A DNA stretch of 25,673 nt from a virus. Of the stretch, positions 1-7,101 are shown one piece after another. The notes beneath the pieces are model-generated. The model saw only the letters and a list, made by a program, of their open reading frames with translations. It had not been told where the DNA came from and did no database searches. Both the position numbers and the translations under genes were made by a program. Position 1 is the first letter of the stretch. Every line of letters starts with the position of its first letter. The stretch lies in IMG/VR virus record IMGVR_UViG_3300025286_000126, positions 1 through 25,673 of that record; one strand, 5' to 3'.

Positions 1-34
1 GTTCTTTTCTTATCCCTGTCCTGATGAATCTCAT
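1..34 (-). CDS. Possible start of a further leftward gene (partial, leaves window)
   Basis: An ATG at position 34 overlaps the TGA stop of the preceding membrane-anchored protein gene as ATGA, the same junction type seen elsewhere in this series. The frame stays open for 11 codons (MRFIRTGIRKE) to the window edge. The Shine-Dalgarno sequence is weak, and 11 codons are too few to identify a product. The call rests only on the junction and the continuing direction of transcription. Confidence 0.3.
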   Translation of the reverse strand, partial: MRFIRTGIRKE

Positions 35-906
35 CTGATGTATACCGGCTTGTCTACTATGCCGTCCGTCAGATTTGTGACAGACACAGAGGAATTCCAT
101 ACAGCGTCAGCCGAGTTGATATTCCCATCATCACCTACCCTCAAGTCTGAGAAGGTGATCTTCCCTGCCTTCACATAGTCGGCATCAAACGCACCCACAG
201 AAGCCTTTACTCCGTCGAGGATCAACTTGCGGATCAGTATGTCACTACCCCCAGTAGATGCCTTGATTATGACCCTGTCAACAATCATGTCTTCAGCTTG
301 GTACTGGGCTGACCCACGAGTAGATCCGATAGTGAATTGGGCGGTAGTAGTGGACATGGTCACATTCATGGTATGTCCTGCTGCCTCAACAGAACTCGTG
401 GCAATAAGATCATAGAACTCAGAATTTGCCCAATCCATTGTTGGGAATTCCGAACCGCCCTTGATCTCTATTTCATCCACCACTATATAAGCGGTCGTAG
501 TTCCCTGTAACTCAAACGCATTTGTTAGATTTGATTTCCCTAAAGACACGTTCTTAAACGTGACCGTGTCCAGGCGTATTCCAGACGGTAGGTTAAGTTG
601 GAGTGTCTGGCTGGCTACCCCAGGTTGCTCCTCGTCTACGATAGGCATACCGAGCATCGATGGAGCCTCATACGCAGCCCCACTCATTGGCCAAGTGATA
701 GCCGCTTCCCCTGTATTTATCAGTAAAAAAAGAGAGGCCAGAAATCCCAGACCCACGGTTGACAGGCTCCCTATGATTAACTTGCCGCCACCCATGTACA
801 CGCCGCCAGGTAGAGGGATTCGGAAGTGCCAAAACCTCGGCAACCGAAACGACAGTCTTGGCATACGAACCTTAACCTTCGGGGTTTTGATTTCTTTAGG
901 TTCCAT
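31..906 (-). CDS. Membrane-anchored beta-rich protein of unknown function
   Basis: This 291-residue protein has a start preceded by a good CGGAGG ribosome site. Residues 1-38 are strongly basic and rich in Pro-Arg pairs (for example RMPRLSF and RLPRFW). A single hydrophobic segment follows at about residues 43-64. The rest is rich in Ser, Thr, Val and Asp with alternating hydrophobic residues, as in beta-strand proteins. By the positive-inside rule this suggests an N-in, C-out (type II) membrane protein with an exposed beta domain; the segment could also be an uncleaved signal anchor. It overlaps the two-span membrane protein gene by 11 bases and lies last in a run of three membrane-protein genes after the tail fibre, where lysis genes often sit. 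I see no hydrolase motif. A lysis accessory, envelope-modifying or superinfection-exclusion role is possible but unproven. Confidence 0.75.
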   Translation of the reverse strand: MEPKEIKTPKVKVRMPRLSFRLPRFWHFRIPLPGGVYMGGGKLIIGSLSTVGLGFLASLFLLINTGEAAITWPMSGAAYEAPSMLGMPIVDEEQPGVASQTLQLNLPSGIRLDTVTFKNVSLGKSNLTNAFELQGTTTAYIVVDEIEIKGGSEFPTMDWANSEFYDLIATSSVEAAGHTMNVTMSTTTAQFTIGSTRGSAQYQAEDMIVDRVIIKASTGGSDILIRKLILDGVKASVGAFDADYVKAGKITFSDLRVGDDGNINSADAVWNSSVSVTNLTDGIVDKPVYIR

Positions 907-1225
907 TTTTGCCTCCGATTTTTGACTTTATTTCATCACTCATAATTCCCACTATAGCTGCACTCGCCCCTGTCACGGGCAGGGCAAAGATTGAGAAGGC
1001 TACGAGAATTATGTCAAGGTGGGGTGCAATCTCCGCTGGCCTTGAAGTCGTTTTCCAAACAATTAAAACCCCCAAAGACACGAACGCTAAGAATAGAGGG
1101 CCAACCAGACAGATTACCAGGAACTGCGTCCCTGTGAGAACCGTTTTGCTGCTGGCCTCCAACTCCAAGATACGGCGTTGCGCTGCCAGTAATTCTTCCT
1201 TAGAATCTATGTCAGTATCAGCCAT
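896..1225 (-). CDS. Two-span membrane protein, holin candidate
   Basis: This 109-residue protein has a charged N-terminal helix (about residues 8-26, coiled-coil-like). Two hydrophobic segments follow at about 33-57 and 71-94, and the tail is Lys-rich (EIKSKIGGKNGT). The size, two spans and charged tail fit small phage holins, which permeabilise the inner membrane late in infection. Its start overlaps the end of the upstream single-span gene as ATGGCTGA, so the two are probably translationally coupled. It also overlaps the next gene by 11 bases. Holins are too diverse for sequence alone to prove the function, and no endolysin is visible in this window. The assignment rests on topology and position after the tail fibre. 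Confidence 0.7.
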   Translation of the reverse strand: MADTDIDSKEELLAAQRRILELEASSKTVLTGTQFLVICLVGPLFLAFVSLGVLIVWKTTSRPAEIAPHLDIILVAFSIFALPVTGASAAIVGIMSDEIKSKIGGKNGT

Positions 1226-1388
1226 GAATTACCGCCAACACTACCACCCCAATCAACGCCATTAGCGACGTTAGAAAGGTGGCTATCTGCCACCTCAACA
1301 GTAGGTCTTGCCTTCTCCGTAGATCTCGGACCCTTGGCAGGATACCTGTCACTACGGTCTGTGAGAGGTTCTCTATTTTGGTGTCCAT
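1218..1388 (-). CDS. 56-residue single-span membrane protein
   Basis: This short gene was found by reading the frame between the 84-residue gene and the holin candidate. It begins MDTKIENLSQTVV and has a basic stretch (RVRDLRRRQDLLLRW, about residues 19-33). It ends in one hydrophobic segment, about residues 34-55, containing MALIGVVVLAVIHG. Its TGA stop lies inside the start of the next gene (ATGGCTGA), typical of coupled phage genes. No strong Shine-Dalgarno sequence precedes the ATG, but the start is only 6 bases past the TAG stop of the upstream gene, so re-initiation is plausible. The alternative GTG-started frame at 1392 gives a hydrophilic sequence with no features. A lysis-related small membrane protein is plausible, for example a holin partner or antiholin. 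This is inferred from topology and neighbours only. Confidence 0.72.
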   Translation of the reverse strand: MDTKIENLSQTVVTGILPRVRDLRRRQDLLLRWQIATFLTSLMALIGVVVLAVIHG

Positions 1389-1394
1389 ACACAG

Positions 1395-1649
1395 CTAGCT
1401 AGCAGCCGTGAAGGTTTTGGGCGTGATGGCCGCTTCGACCTTGAGTCTATTGTTAGCTTCACCTACTAGCTTACTCGCAAACTGGTTAATCTGGTAGACG
1501 AGCCACTCAGCGTCGGACATCGCTACGCCGCCCATAGGTAACGTCTGTAGGTATAATATGCCCTTATCCTTGGTAGCCTTGTCTATGGTAACCGTCTTTG
1601 TGCTGCCGGCTCTGATAGACAACTTGATTTCGACATCTCCGTCAGCCAT
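1395..1649 (-). CDS. Small protein of unknown function downstream of the tail fibre
   Basis: This 84-residue gene has an excellent AGGAGG ribosome site 8 bases before its ATG and follows the fibre gene by only 9 bases. The N-terminal half alternates hydrophobic and polar residues (VEIKLSIRAG, KTVTID), suggesting beta strands. The second half contains a likely helix (about residues 46-65, DAEWLVYQINQFASKLVGEA). It has no signal peptide, membrane segment or known motif. Its position suggests a tail-associated or fibre-accessory protein, but I do not recognise a family. Confidence 0.75.
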   Translation of the reverse strand: MADGDVEIKLSIRAGSTKTVTIDKATKDKGILYLQTLPMGGVAMSDAEWLVYQINQFASKLVGEANNRLKVEAAITPKTFTAAS

Positions 1650-1658
1650 ATAATCCTC

Positions 1659-4325
1659 CTAAACTAACACTTGGTCCCTAAGTTTTTTGACTTCGTTCAG
1701 CAACAGTACAGACAACATAGAGTAACGCACCGAGTAGGGTTTGCCTTCCCTCATATTCACAAGCTCCGGCAAGACTCTGTGAACCTCCTCTGCCGTCAGT
1801 CCGAAATCATCAGTCTCACCTTCTGACTTGGGCCAACTTTCAGGGGCATCAGATTTCTTTTCTCCAAATCGATATGACCTAGGTTGTAGTTGATAGATCA
1901 AGTTAGTGTCAATATCCAATGACCGTTTATCATACTTGTAGTATTCACTGGATGTCACGCTGTGCAGTTCATTACTACCATTTATGTTGACATCAGTTGA
2001 GGCGCTGGCAGCAAGCAAATTCGGTGCGAAGAGACCGCCGTCCGTAGCAATTTGGAAACAGTCAGCACCACCCCAGAATCTGAGGTTTCCACTAGTCCAT
2101 ACAATCGCAGGGGAATTGCTACTGTTATCCCCAGCATACAAATAGACATGATCCGCCCCGCCAGAGTCAGCTTTTATCTGAGCGGCGCTTCCAACGGCGG
2201 ATAACGCAACCCCCGCTTCCGCGGTAGCCGCTCCAGCAACAATACTTCCAACGACCGCTAGAGCATCTTCAGACTCATCCCAGAGCAGATACTTCCCGCT
2301 CGTAGCTCCGAAAAACTGAACATCATGCCCGGTATCATTAACCCCAACCGTCAGGGTTCCCCTCTGCACAACACCATCAGCCGAGGTATCCCAATGCCAG
2401 TACCTACTGGCAGTGTCTCCGTACAATTTAAGATCGTAACCCTGATCATCTACCCCCACCAGAATCGAACCGTCAATCTGCATATTACCGTCTATATCAA
2501 CAGCGTCTAGATTAGATGTACCGTCAATATCCATGTTTCCTGAGATATCCAGCTCCGTAGCGATCACCTTATCATTGAAAGTGGCGGCCCCAGCCGCGCT
2601 CATGTCCAGCGTAAGGGCGGTTATGGTACTCCCGCCGTCATTACCATTGATAATCAGGTCCTTGTCCTGTACGGCAGTCGCGATTACAAAGTCTGAGTTG
2701 CCATTCTTTGTCATCGTACATATAGTTGTAGCGTCAACATTGAAGTGGAAATCAGCGCCCCCAGAGTCGAACACTATGTCTGAGGAGGCGTCGAGAGTTA
2801 TGCCAGTACCGTCAACTTCAAAAGTCCCATCGGCTGTGATCTGTATGTTCGCATCCGTACCAGCAGCATCTACCGTAACAAGAGAAAAAGCCCCGTTAGT
2901 GGCGGCGGTCATGGTCACGGTATCGCTGGAACTTGGCGTCATTACTATTGAATCATCAGTAATAACCGTGGATCCTACGGTAAAGTCAGTGGTAGCGTCT
3001 ACAGTCCCGGCAAACGTTACGTTAGCACCACTAAAGGTAGCTGCCGTAGTCCCCGATGAACTGGATTTGATTAGCAGTTCACCACTATTGTTATTCAGTG
3101 TCCCAAAGAGTGTCCCATCGTCCTTGAGGAATATATCAGCCCCACCAGCATCTAGAATAATATCCGTTCCCGCGTCTAGCTCTATGCCTCCAGCATCGGA
3201 TAGAAGCTCGATAGAGCCCGTACCAGTACCTTGATCTGCGTGGAGTACGATAGTCTCGGACGTACCCCCGTCAGCCGTCAGGAGAAGAGCGTTTGCCCCA
3301 TTAAGCCCAGACTTTATGTTAATCCCGCCTACGTCAGAGAGTAGCTGTATTGATGACGCACCCTCTGTGGCCGCTGTACCCTGATCATTGAACAAGGTCA
3401 TGGTAGAACTAGTGCCGCCGTCTACCGTCAGGTTAACGGCGTTAGCCAGGTTGGCAGTAGACCTTATCCCTATCCCACCCGCGTCAGACAGCAGAGATAT
3501 AGACTCGGCTCCTTCTGTGACTGAAGTACCTTGGTCATTAAATATGGCAATAGAGCCTGTCGTGCCGCCGTCACTAGTGATATTCACCGCCTTGGCTAAG
3601 TTAGCTGTAGACCGAATCCCAACACCACCAGCATCTGAGAGTATATTTATAGACTCGGCACCCTCGGTAACTGACGTACCTTGGTCAGCATGAATCTTGA
3701 TCGTGCCACTTGTACCTGCGTTCTCTCGTAGATAGATAGCAGCGGCAGCGTCGTAGGTAGATAGAAGGTCTATATCTCCTGATGACGCGATATCAAAATC
3801 AGTTACATCGAAGTCAGCCGTTCCGTTTACATCTAATGTAGTAGTAACCGTCAGGATTCCTCCGACAGTTACAGTGGATGCCGCCGCGTTCGCACCGTTG
3901 GTTATAGTCAAGTAGTCAATAATAGTACCCGCAGAAGCCTTATCTGAGCCTATGGCAAGGGTGTCTGAGGCAGAAGCCTGCATCCTCCACCCATCACCCG
4001 CATCATCCGCCTGATCCGCAAAGAAGTAGATAGGCGCAGCCGCACCTTCCACACCACGCACCTTTAGACTTGCGGTATCCACCCCCTTGGTGGTGATCTC
4101 GTCAGACCAGAGTATGTACCTAACACTGGTGCCTGACGTTATCTTTATATCGTAGGTAGTATCAAGACTTGTCTCTGTAAATGACCAGGCACCGTTGCTA
4201 TCCGTAGTGGTAGAGGTTTCCTGTGAAGTTGTTCCTGTTTCCAAAAGCGCAACGGTTGCCCCGTTAACAGGGTCTCCGTCATCCTGAAATAGCTTCCCGC
4301 TTAAATCAATATCAGTTATAGCCAT
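1659..4325 (-). CDS. Tail fibre/spike with 50-residue repeats and C-terminal S74 self-cleaving chaperone
   Basis: This is an 888-residue fibre-type protein. Residues 1-90 resemble an Ig-like carboxypeptidase-regulatory/Cna-B fold (GxxxxxDGDPVNGATVALL, then DSNGAWSF), probably the virion-proximal end or an adhesive module. Residues 201 to about 396 hold four copies of an exact 50-residue repeat built on DQGT, EGAESI, LLSDAGG and DGGTS. From about residue 400 there is repetitive beta-rich shaft. The last 97 residues match the Peptidase_S74 intramolecular chaperone, with SxxxxK spacing at S792 and K797, GLTAEEVHRVLPELV and a terminal coiled coil (LLLNEVKKLRDQV). In characterised S74 proteins, such as endosialidases, this domain folds a trimer and then cuts itself off just before the serine. 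That makes a receptor-binding fibre the likely role here. The ribosome site is GGAG, and the start is 3 bases after the previous gene. Confidence 0.93.
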   Translation of the reverse strand: MAITDIDLSGKLFQDDGDPVNGATVALLETGTTSQETSTTTDSNGAWSFTETSLDTTYDIKITSGTSVRYILWSDEITTKGVDTASLKVRGVEGAAAPIYFFADQADDAGDGWRMQASASDTLAIGSDKASAGTIIDYLTITNGANAAASTVTVGGILTVTTTLDVNGTADFDVTDFDIASSGDIDLLSTYDAAAAIYLRENAGTSGTIKIHADQGTSVTEGAESINILSDAGGVGIRSTANLAKAVNITSDGGTTGSIAIFNDQGTSVTEGAESISLLSDAGGIGIRSTANLANAVNLTVDGGTSSTMTLFNDQGTAATEGASSIQLLSDVGGINIKSGLNGANALLLTADGGTSETIVLHADQGTGTGSIELLSDAGGIELDAGTDIILDAGGADIFLKDDGTLFGTLNNNSGELLIKSSSSGTTAATFSGANVTFAGTVDATTDFTVGSTVITDDSIVMTPSSSDTVTMTAATNGAFSLVTVDAAGTDANIQITADGTFEVDGTGITLDASSDIVFDSGGADFHFNVDATTICTMTKNGNSDFVIATAVQDKDLIINGNDGGSTITALTLDMSAAGAATFNDKVIATELDISGNMDIDGTSNLDAVDIDGNMQIDGSILVGVDDQGYDLKLYGDTASRYWHWDTSADGVVQRGTLTVGVNDTGHDVQFFGATSGKYLLWDESEDALAVVGSIVAGAATAEAGVALSAVGSAAQIKADSGGADHVYLYAGDNSSNSPAIVWTSGNLRFWGGADCFQIATDGGLFAPNLLAASASTDVNINGSNELHSVTSSEYYKYDKRSLDIDTNLIYQLQPRSYRFGEKKSDAPESWPKSEGETDDFGLTAEEVHRVLPELVNMREGKPYSVRYSMLSVLLLNEVKKLRDQVLV
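3138..3725 (-). repeat. Four in-frame 150-bp repeats in the fibre gene
   Basis: These bases encode fibre residues 201-396. The protein repeats with a strict 50-residue period for three copies (201-250, 251-300, 301-350), then a shorter, more divergent fourth copy. Conserved positions include DQGT, EGA.SI, LLSDAGGI and DGGTS. The repeats are diverged at DNA level, which points to old duplications maintained for structure rather than a recent expansion. Confidence 0.88.
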
Positions 4326-4328
4326 AAT

Positions 4329-4709
4329 CTACTCCCAGCTATGATCACGGTACTGGAGAGCCTCTGAAATCACCCAGTCCGGGTCCTGTACCAACTTATC
4401 ATGCTCTAACATTATCAGCGTTACGCCCTGACCAGCAAGTTGAGCCTTCGATAACACATCCATTCCTCGTGTCTCAATACCGCTATGATGACTGTAAAAC
4501 GACTCCTGTACCTGCATCGCTAGATCGGGAGGATCAGTGAACGTAAAGTCTGTCTCTATACTACTCTCTAAGCGCCTTCCCTGAGTACGAGGCTGGTAAT
4601 TAAAGTCCTTTCCAGGTTCCTTCCCAGCACGAACTAATGCCTCGAATGCCACATATGCCGCTTCACTACCCCGCCATCCTTCTGGCACCGTGCCACTTTG
4701 TGTAGTCAC
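4329..4709 (-). CDS. PD-(D/E)XK-like nuclease-fold protein in the tail module
   Basis: This 126-residue protein reads from a GTG start with TAAGGA upstream. Residues 18-70 resemble small restriction-endonuclease-fold proteins found in phage tail gene clusters: a helix (AAYVAFEALVRAGKEPGKDF), a GRR loop, a strand with D54 (TDFTF), then VQES with E69 in the Q-x-E position of the fold, followed by FYSHH. A second strand-helix pair (GVTLIMLEHDKLVQDP) follows, as in VSR/PD-(D/E)XK proteins. The pattern is partial and activity is not shown by sequence alone; some such proteins are degenerate structural modules. It lies between a small beta protein and the fibre gene, 3 bases from the latter. It could be a virion-associated nuclease or a tail accessory that keeps only the fold. 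Confidence 0.62.
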   Translation of the reverse strand: MTTQSGTVPEGWRGSEAAYVAFEALVRAGKEPGKDFNYQPRTQGRRLESSIETDFTFTDPPDLAMQVQESFYSHHSGIETRGMDVLSKAQLAGQGVTLIMLEHDKLVQDPDWVISEALQYRDHSWE

Positions 4710-4726
4710 TGCTTTTCCTTACGCAT

Positions 4727-5020
4727 CTACCCATCCAATATCACGGCCCAACAGACTTTATCTCCGTTGGTAGCCGCGTCTACGTATATAGTAGAAAATG
4801 CGATAGTGCCGCCTGCGGCCTTAAAGTCTATCTCTATCTCATTCCCAGCGGATAGCTCATACCCATTGGTCGCGGTAACATCACTGACCCCTAGATATGT
4901 AATGCCAGAGTTAGCCGCAAGAGCCTTAGCTTTGATCCATAATACTCTGTTAGTGGTATTAGATATCCGCTGCTCTGTACCTGCCGTACTGATAGTTGTG
5001 GTACCCGCGTCGAAAATCAT
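4727..5020 (-). CDS. Small beta-sandwich virion protein (putative)
   Basis: This 97-residue protein is made almost wholly of short hydrophobic/polar alternating strands (ISTAGTEQRIS, VLWIKAKAL, ITYLGVSDV, YELSAGNEIEIDF). Its ending, IYVDAATNGDKVCWAVI, is typical of small phage structural beta proteins found next to tail or decoration genes. It has no signal peptide or membrane segment. Its ATG overlaps the end of the 694-residue propeller gene as ATGA, with GGTGGA upstream, so the two are likely coupled. A virion surface or tail-tip role is inferred from fold and context. Confidence 0.7.
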   Translation of the reverse strand: MIFDAGTTTISTAGTEQRISNTTNRVLWIKAKALAANSGITYLGVSDVTATNGYELSAGNEIEIDFKAAGGTIAFSTIYVDAATNGDKVCWAVILDG

Positions 5021-7101
5021 GGTTCCACCAGATTTATAGTAGATACTCCGCGCTCATCGTACCCACTGTATTCCAGGCCCGTGGCGCTAGCAACGTCTAC
5101 ATAGAAATTACGTGTACCTCCGCTATCGTCACGGAAGGTGAACTCTACTAACGTGGTACTCTCTACCGCAGCTAGAAGTGCCGCACGTAGATCCTTAGAA
5201 CTCTTACTTTTATACTCTTTATTGAGATCCACCTGTACTTGGTGTCCCCACTTAGCAGGTAGTTTCTTTCTCCACTCCAAGGTTAAGGAGACCATATCAG
5301 GAGTTTTCTTTTTGTAGTTAGCCGTTGTCGTAACATTTGTACGTATCAACGCTACTTTGAACTTGATGGCACGGAAGGCAGTACCAGCAGAAGAACCGAA
5401 TGTGAATGTTGTTATACCCGAGGTCGCCCCAAGAGTAGTGCTAGTAATCTCACTGACATCATTCCCATCCGCATCTCTGAAAACCGAATAACTTTCCGAA
5501 TAGTCGGTAGCGTAGGTCACCGTTATCTTCTCTGTTGTAGATAAATCCTGTGCTTCTACCCTAAGCTTGAGAGCTAGTTTATCTACCTCACTCTGCCCCG
5601 CGTTAAACCAGGGGGTCTCATGGGTACCACTTACGGCATATTCAAACTCACTCACTCTAGACGGATTAATGATATCAACAGGGAGTTTCATGTAGTATAC
5701 GTGATCATCAAACCCGAACCAAAGACGATAGTTCTCATTCACATCTGAATAGGCGTTCGATACGTGCATAGCGTCGATTCTTCTGCCTTCCTTATCTGCT
5801 ACCCACTTAGCTTCCCATCCAAGCTCGTTGTACCCAAGGATGCTACTAGAACCAGTCCCCTCATTTATTACCGGGGAGCCACGCCCACCGTGTGTAGGGC
5901 TCCACTGGAACGGTACACTGTCGGAGTCTGTTATGGTCGGAGAAGTGGTAGCATCCACGCCCACGAGCAGCTCGTTATGAGTACCCTCGGTCAGCATGAT
6001 GGTGCCTCTGTTGGACTCGGGAAGCCCGTCATCCCTGTCAGGACCAACGACGGATAAAACCGCGGCATTAGTCCCGTTAACGTACCGATACAACCCCAAC
6101 CCAGAAGGGAAATATATAGAGTCTCTCCATCTATCCGCTCCTTTGCCCGCATGGGGATGGAACGGGAACTCTACCTCTGTCTTAACAAACCTGGCATTAG
6201 CCGCATCGTGCGCCCACAGGCCCTTTTTGGTAGACGCATAGAGGATAGGTTCTCCTCCTGCGTCACGGGCTACGAATAAGCCGGTGCAGTACCCAGCAGG
6301 TAAAGGCAATCGGGCATCGTCTACAGCAGTACCGTCATCATCCGATACAGTGAGCGCATACCATAACTGCCCCTCGTTAGATATTCCCCATAACCTATTA
6401 TCCCAACTTTCTAAATACTTAGTAGCCTTGGCAGTATCGGGTTTATCCCATACCCCATTATTAGTGCCGTCATAACTAGGATATCTAGCAAAAGACCATG
6501 TGCTACCTGAAGAATCATAGTGCGCCAATATCAGCCAGCTAACATTAGAACTGTCCGTGTAATTCAGCGAGTCAGTGACTTGTATCTCTATTCCCTCAAG
6601 CCCAGTATCACTGGCGTGAGCCCCGATAACATTCTCGTCACCCGCAGTCCTGCCGTCATACCATACGTCGGACGCATTGCTGTACACATATATCTTTGAA
6701 TTATTGCCTACCGCATCGTTCCATACCGCGTATATCTTGTCATTATGCTCGTTAATAGTCGCTATGCCGGTACCCGAACCAGCCGTAGCAAGACCATGCG
6801 CGACAGTATCTGTCTTATTGGCTAGGTTACCAAGTACGAGATGGTTCTTGTAACGTAGCTGGCAGTCAGACCACCAGGCACGGTTAACGTCCCCACCTGA
6901 CTCCATACGGTCTATACCGATACCCCCACGCCAGTCTGACCAGGCAACTATAGAAGTACGAGCTTGAGAATCTTTGCTGGTATCCCCTATAACAACCTTA
7001 GAAGGATATATAGAGGCTAAGACACTCTGCACAGGCCTCATTATAGGGTAATAAACCCCATTGAGACTTATCTCGTTTGGGCTCTCTACCTTTGCGACCA
7101 T
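5017..7101 (-). CDS. Large tail protein with beta-propeller-like region
   Basis: This is a 694-residue protein. Residues 40-420 contain many Trp/Tyr/Gly-rich blade-like strand groups (IVAWSDWRGGIGI, KIYAVWND, RLWGISNEGQLWYAL, PILYASTKKGLWAHD, LLVGVDATTSP), as in beta-propellers. The C-terminal 200 residues look like beta-sandwich domains (AEKITVTYATDY-type strands, then VEFTFRDDSGGTRNFYVDV). No signal peptide or membrane segment is present. It starts with TAATG overlapping the adaptor gene and ends with ATGA overlapping the small beta protein gene. By position after the adaptor-like gene and before the fibre it is probably a tail nozzle, hub or fibre-attachment protein of a short tail. Exact family is not recognised, and blade boundaries are approximate. 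Confidence 0.72.
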   Translation of the reverse strand: MVAKVESPNEISLNGVYYPIMRPVQSVLASIYPSKVVIGDTSKDSQARTSIVAWSDWRGGIGIDRMESGGDVNRAWWSDCQLRYKNHLVLGNLANKTDTVAHGLATAGSGTGIATINEHNDKIYAVWNDAVGNNSKIYVYSNASDVWYDGRTAGDENVIGAHASDTGLEGIEIQVTDSLNYTDSSNVSWLILAHYDSSGSTWSFARYPSYDGTNNGVWDKPDTAKATKYLESWDNRLWGISNEGQLWYALTVSDDDGTAVDDARLPLPAGYCTGLFVARDAGGEPILYASTKKGLWAHDAANARFVKTEVEFPFHPHAGKGADRWRDSIYFPSGLGLYRYVNGTNAAVLSVVGPDRDDGLPESNRGTIMLTEGTHNELLVGVDATTSPTITDSDSVPFQWSPTHGGRGSPVINEGTGSSSILGYNELGWEAKWVADKEGRRIDAMHVSNAYSDVNENYRLWFGFDDHVYYMKLPVDIINPSRVSEFEYAVSGTHETPWFNAGQSEVDKLALKLRVEAQDLSTTEKITVTYATDYSESYSVFRDADGNDVSEITSTTLGATSGITTFTFGSSAGTAFRAIKFKVALIRTNVTTTANYKKKTPDMVSLTLEWRKKLPAKWGHQVQVDLNKEYKSKSSKDLRAALLAAVESTTLVEFTFRDDSGGTRNFYVDVASATGLEYSGYDERGVSTINLVEP

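Noticed and set aside
1207-1392. 61-residue GTG-started frame in the membrane-protein cluster
   Set aside because: It is hydrophilic and featureless and overlaps in another frame the 56-residue gene, which has a clear membrane segment and an ATGGCTGA junction.
2533-3234. 233-residue plus-strand open frame within the fibre gene
   Set aside because: It is a shadow of the Ser/Thr/Asp-rich fibre repeats on the other strand. It is low in complexity, has no ribosome site and does not match any recognisable protein.
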